64,000 nucleotides of DNA from Clostridium akagii DSM 12554 (GTDB lineage Bacteria > Bacillota > Clostridia > Clostridiales > Clostridiaceae), in NCBI RefSeq assembly GCF_000686725.1, contig NZ_JMLK01000011.1:62001-126000 (forward strand), read 5' to 3'. Shown here one piece after another: positions 54,623-64,000 of the stretch (positions are counted from its first letter, which is position 1; every line of letters begins with the position of its first letter). A program made the position numbers and the translations under genes. Under the pieces are notes generated by a model, which was given only the letters and a program-made list of their open reading frames with translations, searched no databases and was not told where the DNA came from.

Positions 54623-55804
54623 ATGGGAATTTTTGAAGAGAGGCTAGAAATTTTAACAAAACAACATAAGGAATTAATTGAAAGAAAAAATGAAAAAGTT
54701 GAAGGTGGTAATGGTATTTATCATAGATATAAATATCCAGTAATAACAGGAGAGCATGCACCTTTATTTTGGAAGTATGATTTAAACAAGGACACTAATC
54801 CGTTTTTATTGGAAAGAATAGGGGTTAATGCTGCATTTAATGCTGGGGCAATAGAACTCAATGGAAAATATCATTTGGTTGTAAGAGTAGAAGGTAATGA
54901 TCGTAAGTCATTTTTCGCTGTGGCAGAAAGTGATAACGGGATAGACAATTTTAAGTTTTGGGATTATCCAATATTGCTGCCAGATACAGACCTAGAAGAA
55001 ACTAATGTTTATGATATGAGACTGACAAAACATGAAGATGGTTATATTTATGGAGTATTTTGCTCAGAAAGCAAGGATCCTGAGGCAATAGCTGGTGATT
55101 TATCTTCGGCCATAGCAAAAGCAGGAATAGTTAGGACTAAAGATTTAAAAACATGGGAAAGACTACCTAATTTAAAAACTGTTTCACATCAGCAAAGAAA
55201 TGTTGTATTGCATCCAGAGTTTATAGATGGTAAATATGCTTTCTACACTAGACCACAAGATGGATTCATAGACACTGGAAGCGGTGGTGGAGTATGCTTT
55301 GGAGTATGTGATGATATAACCCATGCAGTAATAGATAAGGAAACAGTGATAAGTCCAAGACAATACCATACAATTACTGAAACCAAAAATGGTGCTGGTT
55401 GTGTTCCAATTAAAACTGAAAAAGGTTGGATACACATTGCACATGGGGTAAGAAATACAGCTGCGGGATTAAGATATGTAGTTTATGTATTTGCTACTGA
55501 TTTAAATGATCCAAGTAAATTAATTGCTTCACCAAACGGATTTTTTATTGCACCTCAAGGAATAGAGAGAACTGGAGATGTATCAAACGTTGTTTTCACA
55601 AATGGTGCAATTGTTAAAGATAACGGAGATGTTTACATATATTATGCATCTTCAGATACACGCACTCATGTAGCAACTACTACAATTGATAAATTAGTAG
55701 ATTATACTTTTTCCACTCCTGCCGATCCGTTAAGATCCGTAGATTGTGTAAAACAAAGAACAGAGCTCATAAGAAAAAATTTGGAATTAATTAATAAAAA
55801 ATAA
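54623..55804 (+). CDS. GH130 4-O-beta-mannosylglucose phosphorylase-like (GH130_1 type)
   Basis: 393 residues. [42 protein letters not shown] (donor Asp), [21 protein letters not shown], and [23 protein letters not shown]. The N-terminal helical extension is typical for GH130_1. It splits mannosylglucose to mannose-1-phosphate and glucose. Following the epimerase by 40 bases, it completes the route. It differs from 51995 in subfamily, so the two GH130 enzymes are complementary, not duplicates. Confidence 0.9.
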   Translation: MGIFEERLEILTKQHKELIERKNEKVEGGNGIYHRYKYPVITGEHAPLFWKYDLNKDTNPFLLERIGVNAAFNAGAIELNGKYHLVVRVEGNDRKSFFAVAESDNGIDNFKFWDYPILLPDTDLEETNVYDMRLTKHEDGYIYGVFCSESKDPEAIAGDLSSAIAKAGIVRTKDLKTWERLPNLKTVSHQQRNVVLHPEFIDGKYAFYTRPQDGFIDTGSGGGVCFGVCDDITHAVIDKETVISPRQYHTITETKNGAGCVPIKTEKGWIHIAHGVRNTAAGLRYVVYVFATDLNDPSKLIASPNGFFIAPQGIERTGDVSNVVFTNGAIVKDNGDVYIYYASSDTRTHVATTTIDKLVDYTFSTPADPLRSVDCVKQRTELIRKNLELINKK

Positions 55805-55902
55805 TTGAAATTGATTATGCCCAGTTTGGAATCCCCAGATAATCCATATAAGGACTATTTGGGGATTTACCTTTTCAATAATTATTAAAAAGGAGAAAAA
55901 GT

Positions 55903-58359
55903 ATGTTTATATTTGATTTGAATGGAACATGGAAAATGAAAAGAAAAGATTGTAGTGAATGGATAGTTGCATCTGTTCCAGGAACAGTATTTAGTGAACT
56001 GATTAAAAATGGTGAAATGGAGGAACCATTTTATAGAGATAATGAGGAGAAAACTCTTGAAAAAGCAAATTATAATTATGAATATGAAAGGACTTTTGAT
56101 GTTACGGAAGAAATATTAAAAAGTGATGAAATGATTTTATATTGTGATGGGATTGATACAATCAGTGAAATTTATATAAATGGTAAATTGATCTCCAAAA
56201 CAAATAATATGCATAGGCAGTATAAATTTTCGGTTAAGCAAGTCTTGAAACTTGGGAAAAATGTTATAAATATAATACTTTTCTCACCCACAAAATATAT
56301 TGAGAAAAGCTTTGAGAAAAATCATATATGGGGAGCAAATGCTATGGAAGGTTTCCCTAATCTCAGGAAATCACATCATATGTTTGGATGGGATTGGGGA
56401 CCTAGGATTCCTGATATGGGAATATGGAGAAATATATATATTAAGTGTTATAACCTAGGAAAGCTAGAAGAAGTATATGTTACTCAAGAGCATTTCCATA
56501 ATGAAGTTAATATATATGTAAAGATTAATCATGAAAATTTCTATCACGAAAATTTTAATATAAATGTAAAAATTAATAGTCCGAGGGGAGAAGTTATTGA
56601 AAAAAATGTAATAGCGGAATCTAAAGAGAATATTATAAGTTTTAATATTAAAAATCCGGAATTGTGGTGGCCTAATGGATATGGCAATCATCCTTTATAC
56701 AATGTAAGTGTAACTTTAATGAAGGGCAAAGAAATAATAGATAAAAAAGAAATGAATATAGGAATTAGAACCCTTACAGTAAAAAAAGAAAAAGACAAGT
56801 GGGGAGAAAGCTTTGAATTTAATATAAATGGAGCTTCAATATTTGCCATGGGGGCTGATTATATTCCAGAGGATAATATACTGTCACGTTGCACTAAGGA
56901 AAAAACAGAAAAACTTATAAAATCTTCAGTAATGGTAAATATGAATTGCATTCGTGTTTGGGGTGGAGGGTATTATCCAGAAGATTATTTTTATGATTTG
57001 TGCGACCAACATGGATTAATAGTATGGCAGGATTTTATGTTTGCCTGCGCTGATTACGAATTATCAGAAGAATTTGAAGAAAATATCACGGCAGAACTTG
57101 AGGATAACATAAAAAGAATAAGAAATCATGCTTCATTAGGTATATGGTGTGGAAACAATGAGAATGAAAGTGCAATAAAACACTGGGGAATAAACAAGAG
57201 AAAAACTACAGAAGAAGAGTATATAAGGCAATATGAAGTATTATTTCCTAAGATACTTAAAAAAAATGATCCTAATACGTTTTATTGGCCATCATCTCCT
57301 TCAAAACTTGGAAGTTTTAAAGAATTAGATAATGATAACATGGGAGATGCTCATTACTGGGAGGTTTGGCATGAACTAAAAACATTTACTGAATACAGAA
57401 AATATTTTTTTAGATTTGTGTCGGAATTTGGATTTGAATCTTTCCCTGAGATTAAAACTGTTGAGAGTTTTACACTACCTAAGGATAGAAACCCATTTTC
57501 ATATGTTATGGAAAATCATCAAAAGCATGAAGGTGGAAATGGTAAAATCATATATTACATTTCAGAATTTTTGAAATATCCTAGTGGTTTAGAAAATATG
57601 TTGTATGCATCTCAAATAACTCAGGCTGAAGCAATAAGGTATGGGGTAGAGCATTGGAGAAGAAATCGCGGAAGGTGTATGGGTGCAATATATTGGCAAC
57701 TAAATGACTGTTGGCCGGTGGCCTCTTGGTCAAGTATAGATTATTATGGTAGATGGAAGGCGCTTCACTATTACGCTAAAAATTTTTTTGCACCCATACT
57801 TTTATCTGCTTTTGATGAAGGGACTAAAGTTGATCTCTATGTTACAAATGAAACACTAAAACCATTTAATGGTAAAATTATTTGGAAACTAAGAGATAAT
57901 TACTCCAAAATAATAAACCAAGGAACCAAGGAAGTATATTCTGAACCTCTATCTTCAAGTATTTGTGAACAATTGGATTTCAAAAAACAGATATACACAA
58001 AGAAAAATCAAAGAGAAATATATTTAGAATACATTTTAGAATCAGAAGGAGAAATTATAAAACTTGGTACAATTTTATTTTGTAAACCTAAACATTTTGA
58101 ATTTTTAAATCCCAAATTGCAAATTCAGGTTACTGAAGGCCAAGATGATTTTTTAATAAAAATTAAAGCTGAGAATTTTACAAAGTATATTGACTTAGAG
58201 TTAACAGATTATGACTGTATATTTGATGATAATTTTTTCGATATGGATGGAAATTCGCAAAAAATTTTAAAAACGAATAAGCAAACTCTATCAAAAAAAT
58301 TAAATTTAGAACAATTCACAAAACAACTAAGAATCAGAAGTATATATGATTTAGAATGA
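55903..58359 (+). CDS. GH2 beta-mannosidase
   Basis: 818 residues. Sugar-binding domain (FDLNGTWKMKRKDCSEWIVASVPGTVFSELI), Ig-like domain, and TIM barrel with RVWGGGYYPEDYFYDLCDQHGLIVWQDFMFACADY. GIWCGNNENES contains the acid/base Glu, and FVSEFGFESFPEI the nucleophile Glu. No signal peptide, so it is intracellular, hydrolysing terminal mannose from oligomers. It is preceded by a 98-base gap with a weak GGGGA/TCCCC hairpin and a GGAG site. Confidence 0.92.
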   Translation: MFIFDLNGTWKMKRKDCSEWIVASVPGTVFSELIKNGEMEEPFYRDNEEKTLEKANYNYEYERTFDVTEEILKSDEMILYCDGIDTISEIYINGKLISKTNNMHRQYKFSVKQVLKLGKNVINIILFSPTKYIEKSFEKNHIWGANAMEGFPNLRKSHHMFGWDWGPRIPDMGIWRNIYIKCYNLGKLEEVYVTQEHFHNEVNIYVKINHENFYHENFNINVKINSPRGEVIEKNVIAESKENIISFNIKNPELWWPNGYGNHPLYNVSVTLMKGKEIIDKKEMNIGIRTLTVKKEKDKWGESFEFNINGASIFAMGADYIPEDNILSRCTKEKTEKLIKSSVMVNMNCIRVWGGGYYPEDYFYDLCDQHGLIVWQDFMFACADYELSEEFEENITAELEDNIKRIRNHASLGIWCGNNENESAIKHWGINKRKTTEEEYIRQYEVLFPKILKKNDPNTFYWPSSPSKLGSFKELDNDNMGDAHYWEVWHELKTFTEYRKYFFRFVSEFGFESFPEIKTVESFTLPKDRNPFSYVMENHQKHEGGNGKIIYYISEFLKYPSGLENMLYASQITQAEAIRYGVEHWRRNRGRCMGAIYWQLNDCWPVASWSSIDYYGRWKALHYYAKNFFAPILLSAFDEGTKVDLYVTNETLKPFNGKIIWKLRDNYSKIINQGTKEVYSEPLSSSICEQLDFKKQIYTKKNQREIYLEYILESEGEIIKLGTILFCKPKHFEFLNPKLQIQVTEGQDDFLIKIKAENFTKYIDLELTDYDCIFDDNFFDMDGNSQKILKTNKQTLSKKLNLEQFTKQLRIRSIYDLE

Positions 58360-58375
58360 GAATGGAGGAATTATC

Positions 58376-59404
58376 ATGGATAACTTTACATTTGAAGAGT
58401 CTAGGGAGTTTGGAGAACCTGGAGTAAAATATTTTGGAAGATTTGATTTCAGTGAAGGGAAGGGACCTAAATTTGGTTGGTCTGCCAGTATTATTAGCGC
58501 TAGATTTTATGGAAAAAGTGTTTCGGCAAAAATAAAATCCTTTGGAAGAAATTTTTTTGTAGTAATTGTTGATAATGAAGTAGTAATAGATTCACTTGAA
58601 TTAGAAGAGGATGCTGAGGGAATCTATATACTTGCTAAGGGGCTTAAAGAGGGAGAACATGAAGTTAAGCTTATTAAACGCACAGAATTTAATATTGGCT
58701 GGGCTCAGTTTTTAGGTTTTAACTTTGGAGATGGAAACATTATTCCACCTAAGGATGATAGTAAAAAATTAAAAATAGAAATTGTAGGGGATTCCATAAG
58801 TTGTGGCTTTGGAATTGAAGGGGCAAATGAAACTATAGAATATGATCCTAAATATGACAATTCGTATTATTCTTATGGAACATTAGCTGCCAAAGAACTA
58901 AATGCAGAACATATGATTATTGCTTGTTCTGGCTTTGGACTTACTAAGAATTATGGTGGAGAAACAGTATATACAATGCCATCAAAATACCCTTTAGTAA
59001 TACCTAATAGCACAGAAAAATGGGATTTTAATAAATGGATTCCTGAAGTTGTAGCCATAAACCTTGGAACAAATGATTTTAGTGAGAATTGTTTGCCAGG
59101 CAGAGAAGCATTTGTGGATTTATATAAGAAGTTAGTATATACAATTCATAAAAACTATCCTAAAGCTAAAATAATATGTTCTATAGGTCCAGTGATTGAA
59201 AATGAGGCTTTAGAAATAACAAGAGAATATGTAAAAAATGGCGTAGTTCAGTCCATAAAAAATGAACACAATGACTGGATATATTTTTTAGAATATGATC
59301 ATCATTTAGAATCCTATGGACGTGGAATTTCAGGCCATCCAAGCATAAAAACTCATAAAATAATGGGAAAACGTCTTGCAAATAAAATCAGAGAAATTTT
59401 ATGA
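58376..59404 (+). CDS. CE2-type SGNH carbohydrate esterase
   Basis: 342 residues. N-terminal jelly-roll (~1-115) and SGNH hydrolase (~125-342): IEIVGDSISCGFG (Ser), ACSGFGLTKNYGG, NLGTNDFSENCLPG (Asn) and GHPSIKTHKIMGKRL (His). This two-domain arrangement is that of CE2 acetyl esterases acting on acetylated mannan/xylan oligomers. It probably deacetylates imported mannooligosaccharides before cleavage. Starts 16 bases after the mannosidase, with GGAGGA before the ATG. Confidence 0.88.
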   Translation: MDNFTFEESREFGEPGVKYFGRFDFSEGKGPKFGWSASIISARFYGKSVSAKIKSFGRNFFVVIVDNEVVIDSLELEEDAEGIYILAKGLKEGEHEVKLIKRTEFNIGWAQFLGFNFGDGNIIPPKDDSKKLKIEIVGDSISCGFGIEGANETIEYDPKYDNSYYSYGTLAAKELNAEHMIIACSGFGLTKNYGGETVYTMPSKYPLVIPNSTEKWDFNKWIPEVVAINLGTNDFSENCLPGREAFVDLYKKLVYTIHKNYPKAKIICSIGPVIENEALEITREYVKNGVVQSIKNEHNDWIYFLEYDHHLESYGRGISGHPSIKTHKIMGKRLANKIREIL

Positions 59405-59457
59405 CAAACACATAAAATCTAAAAATCAAGGTTGTTAACTAAAAATTTTTGAAATGC

Positions 59458-59500
59458 AATCCTAGAGCTATGTTTTTGTAGCTCTAGGATTTATTTTTAT
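59458..59500. terminator. bidirectional terminator between esterase and yibE/F
   Basis: AATCCTAGAGCTA and TAGCTCTAGGATT, 13-bp stem, followed by T-runs on both sides. The yibE/F stop codon (59484-59486) lies inside the stem. Confidence 0.9.
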
Positions 59501-60650
59501 CTACATGTAAAAAAGATGGAATTAGTTTTGCAGAAATCATAGCTATAATTGGAACCACTAATATGACAGCTATACTACCTGTCACACCTTGTATTATTTC
59601 TATACTTACCATGTCCATATTCATTAATTGGGTGAAACTAACGTTATAAGAATATATAACAATTAACATAGTAAGGGAAGAACCTGTAAAAGCAAGTAGA
59701 AGGGTATTGGCCATTGTTCCCATCATATCTTTACCTACATTCATGCCTGACTTAAATAGCTGTTTAAAAGTAAGGGTTGGATTTGATATGTATATTTCTT
59801 GTATAGAAGAAGCAATAGACATACTTAAATCTAGTACTGCACCTAAAGAAGAGATAAGTATTGATGCTAGGAGTAGTCCCTGGACCTGCATGCCAGATTT
59901 AGTTGAAATTAGACTTAAGGTTTCTGTATTTTGTCCATTTAGACCATCCAAATGAGCTAGATTTCCAAAAATCATAGCAATAGTTCCAGCAATAGTGACT
60001 CCAATAATAGTACCAAGTATTGCGGAGAGAGTTTTTGCTGTAAAACCACTTAATAAGAATAATGAAACACAAGTTGTAAGAACTATTATTAAAAATGAGG
60101 TTGAAATTGGAGAATATCCATTAAATATCATTGGAATGAATAAAAATATAATACAGATAAAAGTAAATATAATTCCTAAAATTGATTTAATTCCCTTTTT
60201 ACCTCCGATTATGCTTAGAGCCAAAAAGAAAAAGAAAATAAAGAGGTATTCAACCGGAGCCCTATAATAGCTATAGACTGTTGCATTATATGTTTTTGTG
60301 TTAATTGAGTCAATATCTATAATAATAGTCATGCCTTCCTTGGTAAAAACATTATGAATATCTGTTAAGTAATTTGGTATTGTTTTAATATCTCCTTCGT
60401 GTTTCCCGGAAAGAATTCTCACAGTTACTTCTTGACTACCAAAATATAGATTATTTAAATTTATACTTTTTTTAAGGTTTGTATTTTTTACACTTAAAAC
60501 CTTTGCTTTCTCATAGTCAACACTAGCAGTACCATTTTGGGAGGTGAAAATTATGGGATGATTGATATTAAAAAAATATAAAAAGATAAAAAATAAAATT
60601 AAAACTATTGATGAAAAAATAATTTTTGATTTGTTAGAATAATTAGTCAT
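59484..60650 (-). CDS. YibE/F-family membrane protein
   Basis: 388 residues. One N-terminal membrane anchor, an extracytoplasmic domain (~25-140, VTVRILSGKHEGDIKTIPNYL) and seven or so membrane segments thereafter. SSLGAVLDLSMSIASSIQEIY and GKDMMGTMANTLLLAFTGSSLTMLI are hallmarks of the YibE/F family. Its function is not firmly known. Start ATG with AGGAGG on the minus strand just above. Confidence 0.88.
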   Translation of the reverse strand: MTNYSNKSKIIFSSIVLILFFIFLYFFNINHPIIFTSQNGTASVDYEKAKVLSVKNTNLKKSINLNNLYFGSQEVTVRILSGKHEGDIKTIPNYLTDIHNVFTKEGMTIIIDIDSINTKTYNATVYSYYRAPVEYLFIFFFFLALSIIGGKKGIKSILGIIFTFICIIFLFIPMIFNGYSPISTSFLIIVLTTCVSLFLLSGFTAKTLSAILGTIIGVTIAGTIAMIFGNLAHLDGLNGQNTETLSLISTKSGMQVQGLLLASILISSLGAVLDLSMSIASSIQEIYISNPTLTFKQLFKSGMNVGKDMMGTMANTLLLAFTGSSLTMLIVIYSYNVSFTQLMNMDMVSIEIIQGVTGSIAVILVVPIIAMISAKLIPSFLHVDKNKS

Positions 60651-60988
60651 AAATTTCCTCCTATGATAAATTAGGCAAAGTGCCTAGGTATTTTTTCAGG
60701 ATGACTTAAAGATAAAATACATATATCTTAAATTATAAAACATAAATCATGGTAAAAAATTAAGTCTGTGTAAAAATTAGGTTAAATAAAAGGTAAAATT
60801 TTCTTAATATTCAATAGATTTAAATTTACACACAATTTACAATAACAAGGAGGAAACGGCCGCAGAAAGCTGATATCATAATAGTTGCATTGAACTATGG
60901 AAAAATGTAGTAATTGTAAAAATTTTTATAGGGAGGATTTAGAGTTTTATACATCCAAATTTTATTAATATGTAAAGGGGTAAAATGA
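60651..60988. other. intergenic region between divergent yibE/F and the phosphatase gene
   Basis: AT-rich with a conspicuous AAGGAGGAAACGGCCGCAG (60848 on) that is not followed by a start codon in usable distance. A tiny frame MEKCSNCKNFYREDLEF at 60897 lacks a ribosome site. The region should contain both divergent promoters; none stands out. Confidence 0.4.
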
Positions 60989-62953
60989 ATGAAAAATCGT
61001 AAAAAGTTAGTAGCATTAGTTTTGGGGGTTTCAGTTATTTTTTCAAGTGTATTAATGACAAGTGGCATGGCAGCAACAACTTCCGTAAATAGTAAGTCTG
61101 TACTAGCAAGTGCAAGTGTTGATAATAATTTTAATGACATAGTATTATCTCCAGGGGCTGATTCTTCGCAGCTGAATTTTAATTGGTATTCAAGTAATAG
61201 TAATGCAAAACCTGTAGTACAGGTAGCTTTAAAATCTGATGTAACAGGCACCGACTTTCCAGTTAGCACGGCACAAACATTTAGTGGACAAACTTCCATT
61301 GGAAATAACGGGTTCACTGCTAACAAGGTTTCAACTACTGGATATAAATTAAATACACAATATGTTTATCGTTTAGGTGACGGTACTAATTGGAGTGCTA
61401 CGTATAGCTATAATACTTACAATAAAAATAGCTACAGCTTCTTATTTGCAGGTGATCCACAGATTGGTGCTGGCGGAGATATAAGCAAGGATTCCGCTGG
61501 ATGGGTAGATACATTAAATAAAGCGACTAAACTATTTACTGATAATAGTTTTATGATTTCTGTTGGTGATCAAGTAAATAATGGAAAAGAGCTTAATGGT
61601 GCAAGCAATGAATCGGAATACACTGGCTATTTTGCGCCTGAGCAATTAAAATCTCTACCAGTAGCATCAATAGCAGGAAATCATGAAACCTATGGACCAG
61701 GACACAAGACACACTTTGATGCTCCAAATCTATCAGATAAATATGGAAGCTTTGATGCGGGTTTATCCGGTGGTAATAAAGACTCTGGTACAGATTATTA
61801 CTTCACATATAACAATACATTATATTTGATGTTAAACAGTAATGATGTAAATGAAGCAGACCATCAACAATTTATGAAAGATGCTATTGCAAAAAATCCA
61901 AGTGCAACTTGGAAGGTAGCAGTTCTACATCATTCAATCTACAGTTCAGCAGATCATGAAACAGATGCAGACATAATACAAAGAAGGGTGGATTTACCTC
62001 CAATATTTGATTCTTTAGGAATAGATGTAGTTTTAGATGGACATGATCACTGTTATACTAGAACTTATCAAATGAAGGGCGGACAAGCTATTAAAACTGA
62101 CGCTGTGGATGCTCAGGGTAGAGTAGTAGATGCAACAGGTACTCTTTATATCACTGCTAATTCTGCCAGTGGAAGTAAGTATTATGAAATGCAACAACCA
62201 GGTACAAATAATTTTTATGAAGCTAAAAAGGAACAAATCAAAGTACCAACATTTTCTAGGGTTACAGTAACAAGCAATAGTTTCACAATTACAACATATA
62301 GAACTGATACAATGACTCAAACTGATAGCTATACATTACTTAAATCCACTAAACCGGATGTATCTTCAGCAAATGTTATTGATCAAATAAACAGTTTACC
62401 CGCTTCAAGTGCAATTACATTAAATGATAAAAATAATGTCCAAAATGCGCGTATTGCTTACACTGCTTTAAGTGCTGATGAGCAAAAACTTGTAACTAAT
62501 ATTACCTCTCTTTCAGATGATGAAACACAGATTGCAAGCATTGAAGCTGCAGCAGTAAAAGCTGCTGATCAACAAGCAGCAGCTACAGTTATTGCTAAAA
62601 TAGACGCAATTCCTCAAAATGTAGCTTTATCAGATAAAGAAACTGTTACGGCTTTAAGAACTGCATACAATGCACTTACAGATGCTCAAAAGGCTTTAGT
62701 TACAAATTACAATAAATTAACAACAGCTGAAAGCACTATAACAAAACTTCAAACACCAGCAGTTACAACAACACCGGTAGCAACTGCAACAACCGCAACT
62801 GCAACACCAATTTCAAGAGTTACAACAACTGCAAGTACTTTGCCAAAGACTGGACAGTTTGTAGATGAAAGTGTTCTTATGGCATTGGGATTAGTATTAA
62901 TTATTGCTGGTTCTTCAGTAATATTAATAAGTAGAAAGAGAAAAAGAGTATAA
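60989..62953 (+). CDS. cell-wall anchored metallophosphoesterase (purple acid phosphatase-like), LPXTG
   Basis: 654 residues. Signal peptide (KNRKKLVALVLGVSVIFSSV, cleaved near SGMAATTS). An N-terminal FN3-like PAP domain (~35-145) is followed by a calcineurin-type metal centre: AGDPQIG, VGDQVNNG, AGNHE, VLHHSIYS and DGHDHCYTR. Two ~55-residue helical repeats (~458-580, with ALSADEQKLVTN and ALTDAQKALVTN) precede a Thr-rich spacer. The C-terminus has LPKTG, a hydrophobic stretch and RKRKRV, a sortase sorting signal. Ribosome site AAAGGGG. The sortase gene is next. Confidence 0.93.
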   Translation: MKNRKKLVALVLGVSVIFSSVLMTSGMAATTSVNSKSVLASASVDNNFNDIVLSPGADSSQLNFNWYSSNSNAKPVVQVALKSDVTGTDFPVSTAQTFSGQTSIGNNGFTANKVSTTGYKLNTQYVYRLGDGTNWSATYSYNTYNKNSYSFLFAGDPQIGAGGDISKDSAGWVDTLNKATKLFTDNSFMISVGDQVNNGKELNGASNESEYTGYFAPEQLKSLPVASIAGNHETYGPGHKTHFDAPNLSDKYGSFDAGLSGGNKDSGTDYYFTYNNTLYLMLNSNDVNEADHQQFMKDAIAKNPSATWKVAVLHHSIYSSADHETDADIIQRRVDLPPIFDSLGIDVVLDGHDHCYTRTYQMKGGQAIKTDAVDAQGRVVDATGTLYITANSASGSKYYEMQQPGTNNFYEAKKEQIKVPTFSRVTVTSNSFTITTYRTDTMTQTDSYTLLKSTKPDVSSANVIDQINSLPASSAITLNDKNNVQNARIAYTALSADEQKLVTNITSLSDDETQIASIEAAAVKAADQQAAATVIAKIDAIPQNVALSDKETVTALRTAYNALTDAQKALVTNYNKLTTAESTITKLQTPAVTTTPVATATTATATPISRVTTTASTLPKTGQFVDESVLMALGLVLIIAGSSVILISRKRKRV

Positions 62954-62978
62954 TATTAATTAATGGTTAAAAAAATTG

Positions 62979-63035
62979 CTAGGGGCTACACTGAAATTAG
63001 AAAATATATAATTTTGTTGTAGCCCTTATTTTTTA
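62979..63035 (+). terminator. phosphatase-gene terminator
   Basis: AGGGGCTACA and TGTAGCCCTT with a long AT loop, followed by ATTTTTTAT. Confidence 0.8.
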
Positions 63036-63051
63036 TAAGGGGGATAAGTGA

Positions 63052-63651
63052 TTGAGAAAGGTGAGAATCATTGCTGGGGTACTAGTATTAATAGGTGTGT
63101 TAATAATCTCATATGCATTTGCGGCTAAGTATTGGACAATGCAAAAACAAAATACTATGATAAATAATTATGAAAAACAAATTAAAAATTCAAAAAACAA
63201 CAAAAAATCTAACGTCAAGGATAGTACCATAGATTCCACGGACCTCAAAGACATAATAAAAAATGGAACAATAGGTATACTGACTATTTCCAAAATAGAT
63301 TTAAAAGTTGCTATAGGTGAAGGTGCTGACCTTAAAACACTAAAATATGCAGTGGGACATTTTAAAGGTACCGCTATGCCTGGGCAAAAGGGCAATTTTT
63401 GCTTAGCAGGTCACAGAAGCTATACTTTTGGAGAATATTTTAATAGGTTAGGCGAGCTTAAAGATGGAGATGAAATACAGGTTAAAACAGTTAATGGAGA
63501 GTATAAATATAAAGTATATGATATACAAGTTGTGCTTCCAAGCCAGGTTCAAGTATTAAACCCTACTACGGATTCCACTATGACTCTTGTAACATGCACA
63601 CCTATAAGGATTGCTACTCATCGATTAATAATTAAAGCAAGATTAGAATGA
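63052..63651 (+). CDS. class D-type sortase
   Basis: 199 residues. N-terminal membrane anchor (~4-26), a Lys/Asn linker, and the sortase beta-barrel with GILTISKIDLKVAIGEG, the His in FCLAGHRSYTFGEYF, the Cys in TLVTCTPIRI and the Arg in ATHRLI. Starts TTG after GGGGGATAAG. It is next to an LPKTG protein, its presumed substrate, although a terminator hairpin lies between them. Confidence 0.92.
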   Translation: MRKVRIIAGVLVLIGVLIISYAFAAKYWTMQKQNTMINNYEKQIKNSKNNKKSNVKDSTIDSTDLKDIIKNGTIGILTISKIDLKVAIGEGADLKTLKYAVGHFKGTAMPGQKGNFCLAGHRSYTFGEYFNRLGELKDGDEIQVKTVNGEYKYKVYDIQVVLPSQVQVLNPTTDSTMTLVTCTPIRIATHRLIIKARLE

Positions 63652-63896
63652 TTTTTATGTATTTTTTGTTTTAATTGATCCCCATTCATTTATAATCTAG
63701 GAGTATTATAATGCATATCTATCTAAGAAGCTGCAATAAATTTCTTGACGGCTTTATATTAGTGTTGAAAAACATATAGATAATGTGAATTTAAGGTATA
63801 ATACACATATAGATGTTTAAATCTATTAGGTTTCACGAAAAAGTTATTAGGAGATATGTAGCTTTTTTATATACCTTAAGGGGGTTATGTTATTAT
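63652..63896. promoter_or_regulatory. leader region of the antiporter gene
   Basis: An AT-rich 245-base gap with TTGACG (63743) and TATAAT-like strings (GGTATAATAC near 63798), but no consistent promoter spacing. An AGATGTTTAAATCT dyad and an A/T-rich hairpin-like stretch near 63830-63870 precede AAGGGGG. No riboswitch class was recognised. Confidence 0.35.
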
Positions 63897-64000
63897 ATGG
63901 AGATATTTATTGTTGTACTAATTCTTCTTACCAGCATTGGTGTTTCAAATGTTATAAATAGATTTACCCCATGGATACCAGTACCTTTAATCCAAATAGC
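63897..64000 (+). CDS. CPA1-family Na+/H+ antiporter (start only, cut by window end)
   Basis: The 34 visible residues [20 protein letters not shown], then [15 protein letters not shown], match the first membrane segment and FIPVPLIQI pattern of NhaP/NhaK/YjcE-type sodium/proton exchangers. AAGGGGG lies 13 or so bases upstream, a little far. No claim about length or C-terminus is possible. Confidence 0.7.
   Translation, partial: MEIFIVVLILLTSIGVSNVINRFTPWIPVPLIQI

Noticed and set aside
60897-60968. 23-codon frame with a CxxC motif
   Set aside because: No ribosome site and only one short motif; chance is the likelier explanation.
63740-63890. Riboswitch ahead of the Na+/H+ antiporter gene
   Set aside because: Some dyads exist, but no known riboswitch core could be matched by eye.

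Overview
The window looks like a chromosomal segment of a spore-forming, low-GC Clostridium (Clostridium sensu stricto). The evidence is the AT-rich codon use, strong AGGAGG ribosome sites, sporulation genes (spoIIQ, spoIIID, mbl, yyaC), an S-box upstream of metK, and the order recD2-comFA-comFC-[structured RNA]-hpf-secA-prfB. Species cannot be named from this sequence alone. Both edges cut genes: a SpoIIQ-like gene on the left and a CPA1-type Na+/H+ antiporter on the right.

Layout. 0-4.3 kb: sporulation and cell-shape genes and a four-tRNA cluster. 4.4-9.9 kb: SAM riboswitch-metK, then recD2, a divergent comFA and comFC. 9.8-10.1 kb: a structured RNA that I take to be the raiA-motif RNA, with its own promoter and terminator. 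10.2-16.9 kb: an accessory block that separates this RNA from hpf (raiA). It holds a tyrosine-recombinase remnant, an arylsulfotransferase-like gene, an RRNPP-type regulator with its small secreted peptide, a flavodoxin-like oxidoreductase fused to chorismate mutase, and an ArsR/MFS pair. 17.1-21.6 kb: hpf, secA and prfB, the last with the programmed +1 frameshift.

22.2-40.8 kb is a coherent assimilatory sulfate pathway. It has a siroheme synthase/dehydrogenase, a ROK regulator, a protein-thiocarboxylate homocysteine module (sulfur carrier, E1-like activator, JAMM protease, sulfite reductase fused to TusA, O-acetylhomoserine sulfhydrylase), APS kinase, an AprAB-type APS reductase, an SsuABC-like transporter, ATP sulfurylase CysDN with a degenerate kinase tail, and hemA-hemC-cobA/hemD to make siroheme. 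Inferred flow: sulfate, APS, sulfite, sulfide, carrier thiocarboxylate, homocysteine. The homocysteine then feeds methionine and the S-box-controlled metK.

41.0-42.4 kb holds a second regulator/peptide pair paralogous to the one at 12.5 kb. Then come a diguanylate cyclase, TetR-ftsH, and a decayed region (47.9-51 kb) with a truncated Bce-type sensor kinase, permease and glycosyltransferase fragments. 51.0-59.4 kb is an intracellular beta-mannan oligosaccharide pathway: an AraC-type response regulator, two GH130 phosphorylases, a 2-epimerase, a GH2 beta-mannosidase and a CE2-type esterase. Its two transcription units share a nearly identical ~90-bp promoter module. The right end holds a YibE/F membrane protein, an LPXTG-anchored metallophosphatase with a neighbouring sortase, and the start of the antiporter.
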